NCBI GenBank assembly: GCA_025351145.1
Contig: JANXWM010000605.1
Location: forward strand, 1-33,509
Length of the DNA stretch: 33,509 nucleotides
Direction: 5' to 3'
Source of the DNA: Chitinophagaceae bacterium
GTDB taxonomy: Bacteria; Bacteroidota; Bacteroidia; Chitinophagales; Chitinophagaceae
Shown: piece after piece, positions 32,139 to 33,509 of the stretch
Layout of the letters: every line of letters starts with the position of its first letter
Position numbering within the stretch: position 1 is the stretch's first letter
Made by a program: the position numbers and the translations under genes
Notes under the pieces: model-generated
What the model was told of the DNA's origin: nothing
The model's database searches: none
The model's input: only the letters and a program-made list of their open reading frames with translations

Positions 32139-32501
32139 TTATTCTTTCTTTTCTTGGTTCTCAATATATTTCATCAACAATTTGTTGTGCTCCGTTATAG
32201 TATCAAGAGTTGTGCGAACCGTTTCGAGGAATTCTTTTTGGTAGGTATAAAAATTTTCAATGTTTCCTTGCAAGGTGCCATGCACAGTTCCAAAGTTAAC
32301 GATGGCTGGTTCACTGCTTAAAATATCAACTGGCGAAACACCCAGCTCTTTTGCTACTCTTGCAAGTAATTCAGCAGTGAGTTTCGTTTGATTGGTTTCA
32401 ATACGAGAATAGGTGTTTTGCGCTATATCCAATCTGTTGGCCATATGCTCTTGGGAAAATCCGCGAATCTCCCGAATCATCTTAATCTTCTCTCCGTACA
32501 T
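32139..32501 (-). CDS. XRE-family regulator with coiled-coil tail
   Basis: A 120-residue protein. The XRE domain is at 4-62: KIKMIREIRGFSQEHMANRL, then QNTYSRIETNQTKLTAELLA and ELGVSPVDILSSE. The C-terminal 40 residues are a probable coiled coil (FLETVRTTLDTITEHNKLLM) for dimerisation. It leads the operon with the DUF4760 gene. A 25-base interrupted palindrome at 32526-32550 just upstream is a good autoregulatory operator. It is of the chromosomal Bacteroidota type and differs in architecture from the short XRE proteins of the element. Confidence 0.88.
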   Translation of the reverse strand: MYGEKIKMIREIRGFSQEHMANRLDIAQNTYSRIETNQTKLTAELLARVAKELGVSPVDILSSEPAIVNFGTVHGTLQGNIENFYTYQKEFLETVRTTLDTITEHNKLLMKYIENQEKKE

Positions 32502-32525
32502 GAAATATTTTTTCTAAAAGTAACA

Positions 32526-32550
32526 CAAACTGGATAAAGTATCCAATTTG
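32526..32550. promoter_or_regulatory. Operator-like palindrome CAAA-TGGATA-AAG-TATCCA-TTTG
   Basis: The outer arms CAAA/TTTG and inner arms TGGATA/TATCCA are both perfect around an AAG spacer, and a further TGGATA half-site lies at 32551-32556. The position, 25 bases before the XRE start, fits autorepression. The AAG spacer recurs in the operator candidate at 1576-1588. Confidence 0.6.
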
Positions 32551-32605
32551 TGGATAGGAAATTTGCATAAGGAATGAAACCTTTGAGAACACATACTAAA
32601 GCTAT

Positions 32606-33265
32606 ATGCGAAAAAATAAACCCTGCCTCTTATTATTTTCAGTACCAACCCCGATTCATCATCTTTTAAATAAATTAACCGTGAAAACTATACTGTTATT
32701 ATTTATGGCTGCTGTAGTTGCCTGTATTATTTCATGTGGAGGCAGTGCTAAAACAGTTACGCCTCCAAATAACGGCAGCGGTGGGAACAATAACCCTCCA
32801 CCACCTGTACCTAAAACGTTATCGTTTGGAGTGGATAGCCTGGTCAAAGATTTTGCTGTTCCAAAAGGGAAAGATACCGTGCAGGGTTCATTTTTAATAT
32901 TTTCTCCTGACACGAGCGCAATAATAACTTTAAACCGGGTGTATGCCTTGTTTGCGGATTCCACTACGACAAACACACTCACCCACTCTGTCATCCATTT
33001 GGTTAATAAAAAAACTGGTAGTGCAGTTGAATACCCTGTAACAAATGACCCCTCGCATACTGACGTGATAAACGCTATCCCCCAGCTTTCTGTTATTGAT
33101 GCTGAATTAGAACGTGGCACTACTTATAGCATGTATTTTACTGGCACTTCTCAACAAGTTGGTACCAATCAATTGTTGATTTTTTGTGATTATTCGCTAA
33201 ACGGTTTTAAAATGGCTCTGGGTGATAATGTAAATGTATACGGCCAAAGAGTTACTACATACTAA
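32606..33265 (+). CDS. Secreted lipoprotein of unknown function
   Basis: 219 residues from this ATG. A hydrophobic stretch (ILLLFMAAVVACIISC) ends in a lipobox with Cys44, followed by GGS and a Gly/Asn/Pro-rich linker (PPNNGSGGNNNPPPPVP). An in-frame GTG at 32681 would give a leader of more normal length (19 residues before the Cys) and may be the true start. The mature domain is beta-rich with no recognised family (SFGVDSLVKDFAVPKGKDTV, YSMYFTGTSQQVGTNQLLIF) and resembles surface-exposed Ig-like proteins. It is divergent from the XRE/DUF4760 operon. A secreted-protein gene follows 51 bases after the stop. Confidence 0.75.
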   Translation: MRKNKPCLLLFSVPTPIHHLLNKLTVKTILLLFMAAVVACIISCGGSAKTVTPPNNGSGGNNNPPPPVPKTLSFGVDSLVKDFAVPKGKDTVQGSFLIFSPDTSAIITLNRVYALFADSTTTNTLTHSVIHLVNKKTGSAVEYPVTNDPSHTDVINAIPQLSVIDAELERGTTYSMYFTGTSQQVGTNQLLIFCDYSLNGFKMALGDNVNVYGQRVTTY

Positions 33266-33316
33266 TGAATTACGTTACTTAGTCAAATTGTTATAGTCTC
33301 TAATTAAAAAAGCTTT

Positions 33317-33509
33317 ATGAGAATAAATCAATCGTTACTATTATCCCTTGCAGTATCCCATTTCCAAAGTGCTACCAGCAATACGAAGCAAACGAATAAG
33401 CTCTTTCTGCGTAATTACTTAACGGGAGTAACGAAGCTAAAAAGCATCGGAGCACTCTGTTTTTTATTCTTTATATGTTCAAGTAGTACCGTCGGCGCAC
33501 AAACCTGGC
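33317..33509 (+). CDS. Start of a secreted protein (cut by window end)
   Basis: 64 codons are visible from the ATG. The N-terminus is long and polar, then a hydrophobic core (IGALCFLFFICSSSTVGAQ) ends in a typical Bacteroidota cleavage site GAQ-T at about residue 62. No downstream ATG offers a shorter leader. It probably forms a unit with the preceding lipoprotein gene. The mature protein lies outside the window and its function cannot be told. Confidence 0.6.
   Translation, partial: MRINQSLLLSLAVSHFQSATSNTKQTNKLFLRNYLTGVTKLKSIGALCFLFFICSSSTVGAQTW

Noticed and set aside
32547..32570. Sixth copy of the shared block on the minus strand
   Set aside because: It has GCAAATTTCC and TATCCACA, but in reversed order and without the CCTTA tract; the region is better explained by the XRE operator palindrome.
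1..33509. CRISPR array, rRNA or complete tRNA
   Set aside because: No regularly spaced repeats, rRNA-like segments or full cloverleaf sequences were seen.

Overview
The window reads as a Bacteroidota chromosome segment, most likely from the order Chitinophagales. The evidence is TTTG / TAnnTTTG-type promoters, lipoproteins and signal peptides ending in AQ, large secreted YD/RHS proteins of the kind common in Chitinophagaceae, and moderately A+T-rich DNA. No rRNA, complete tRNA or CRISPR array was seen. The taxonomic call is inference from gene style, not a marker gene.

Layout. (1) Positions 1-2051: the 5' part of a P-loop ATPase with a C-terminal winged helix, divergent from an XRE regulator, with promoters and an operator-like palindrome between them. 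(2) 2088-12698: a five-gene leftward operon of secreted proteins: coiled-coil outer-membrane barrel, YD-repeat protein, cysteine-free peroxiredoxin-like protein, RHS protein with a variable C-terminal tip, and a small lipoprotein that may be its immunity partner. (3) About 12845-31140: a probable integrative element with two HerA/TraG-type DNA-pumping ATPases (one fused to a nuclease-like domain), a large serine recombinase, small XRE regulators, a degenerate ImmA/IrrE-like protein, a RuvC-fold protein without its catalytic Asp, and an ArdC antirestriction protein. No relaxase or mating-channel genes are visible. (4) 22359-28359, inside that element: an A+T-rich leftward two-gene cargo. (5) 31455-33509: an XRE/DUF4760 operon, a lipoprotein and the start of a secreted protein.

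Two observations stand out. First, the cargo pair encodes a 1709-residue protein with a STAS-like segment, a GHKL ATPase-like region, two phosphoribosyltransferase-like PRPP loops and a second degenerate GHKL region. It overlaps a 299-residue protein that joins a receiver-like domain to a TIR-like (PF10137) domain. This looks like a sensor/effector immune system of unusual architecture; I cannot match it to a named system. Second, a composite regulatory block occurs four times at similar distance upstream of rightward element genes, and a fifth diverged copy is orphaned beside the cargo. It consists of a GTTATCC box (in four of the five copies), an ATTTG...GACAAAT dyad and a CCCTCCCTTA tract. 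This ties the element's genes into one regulon and suggests that the cargo replaced an older gene.
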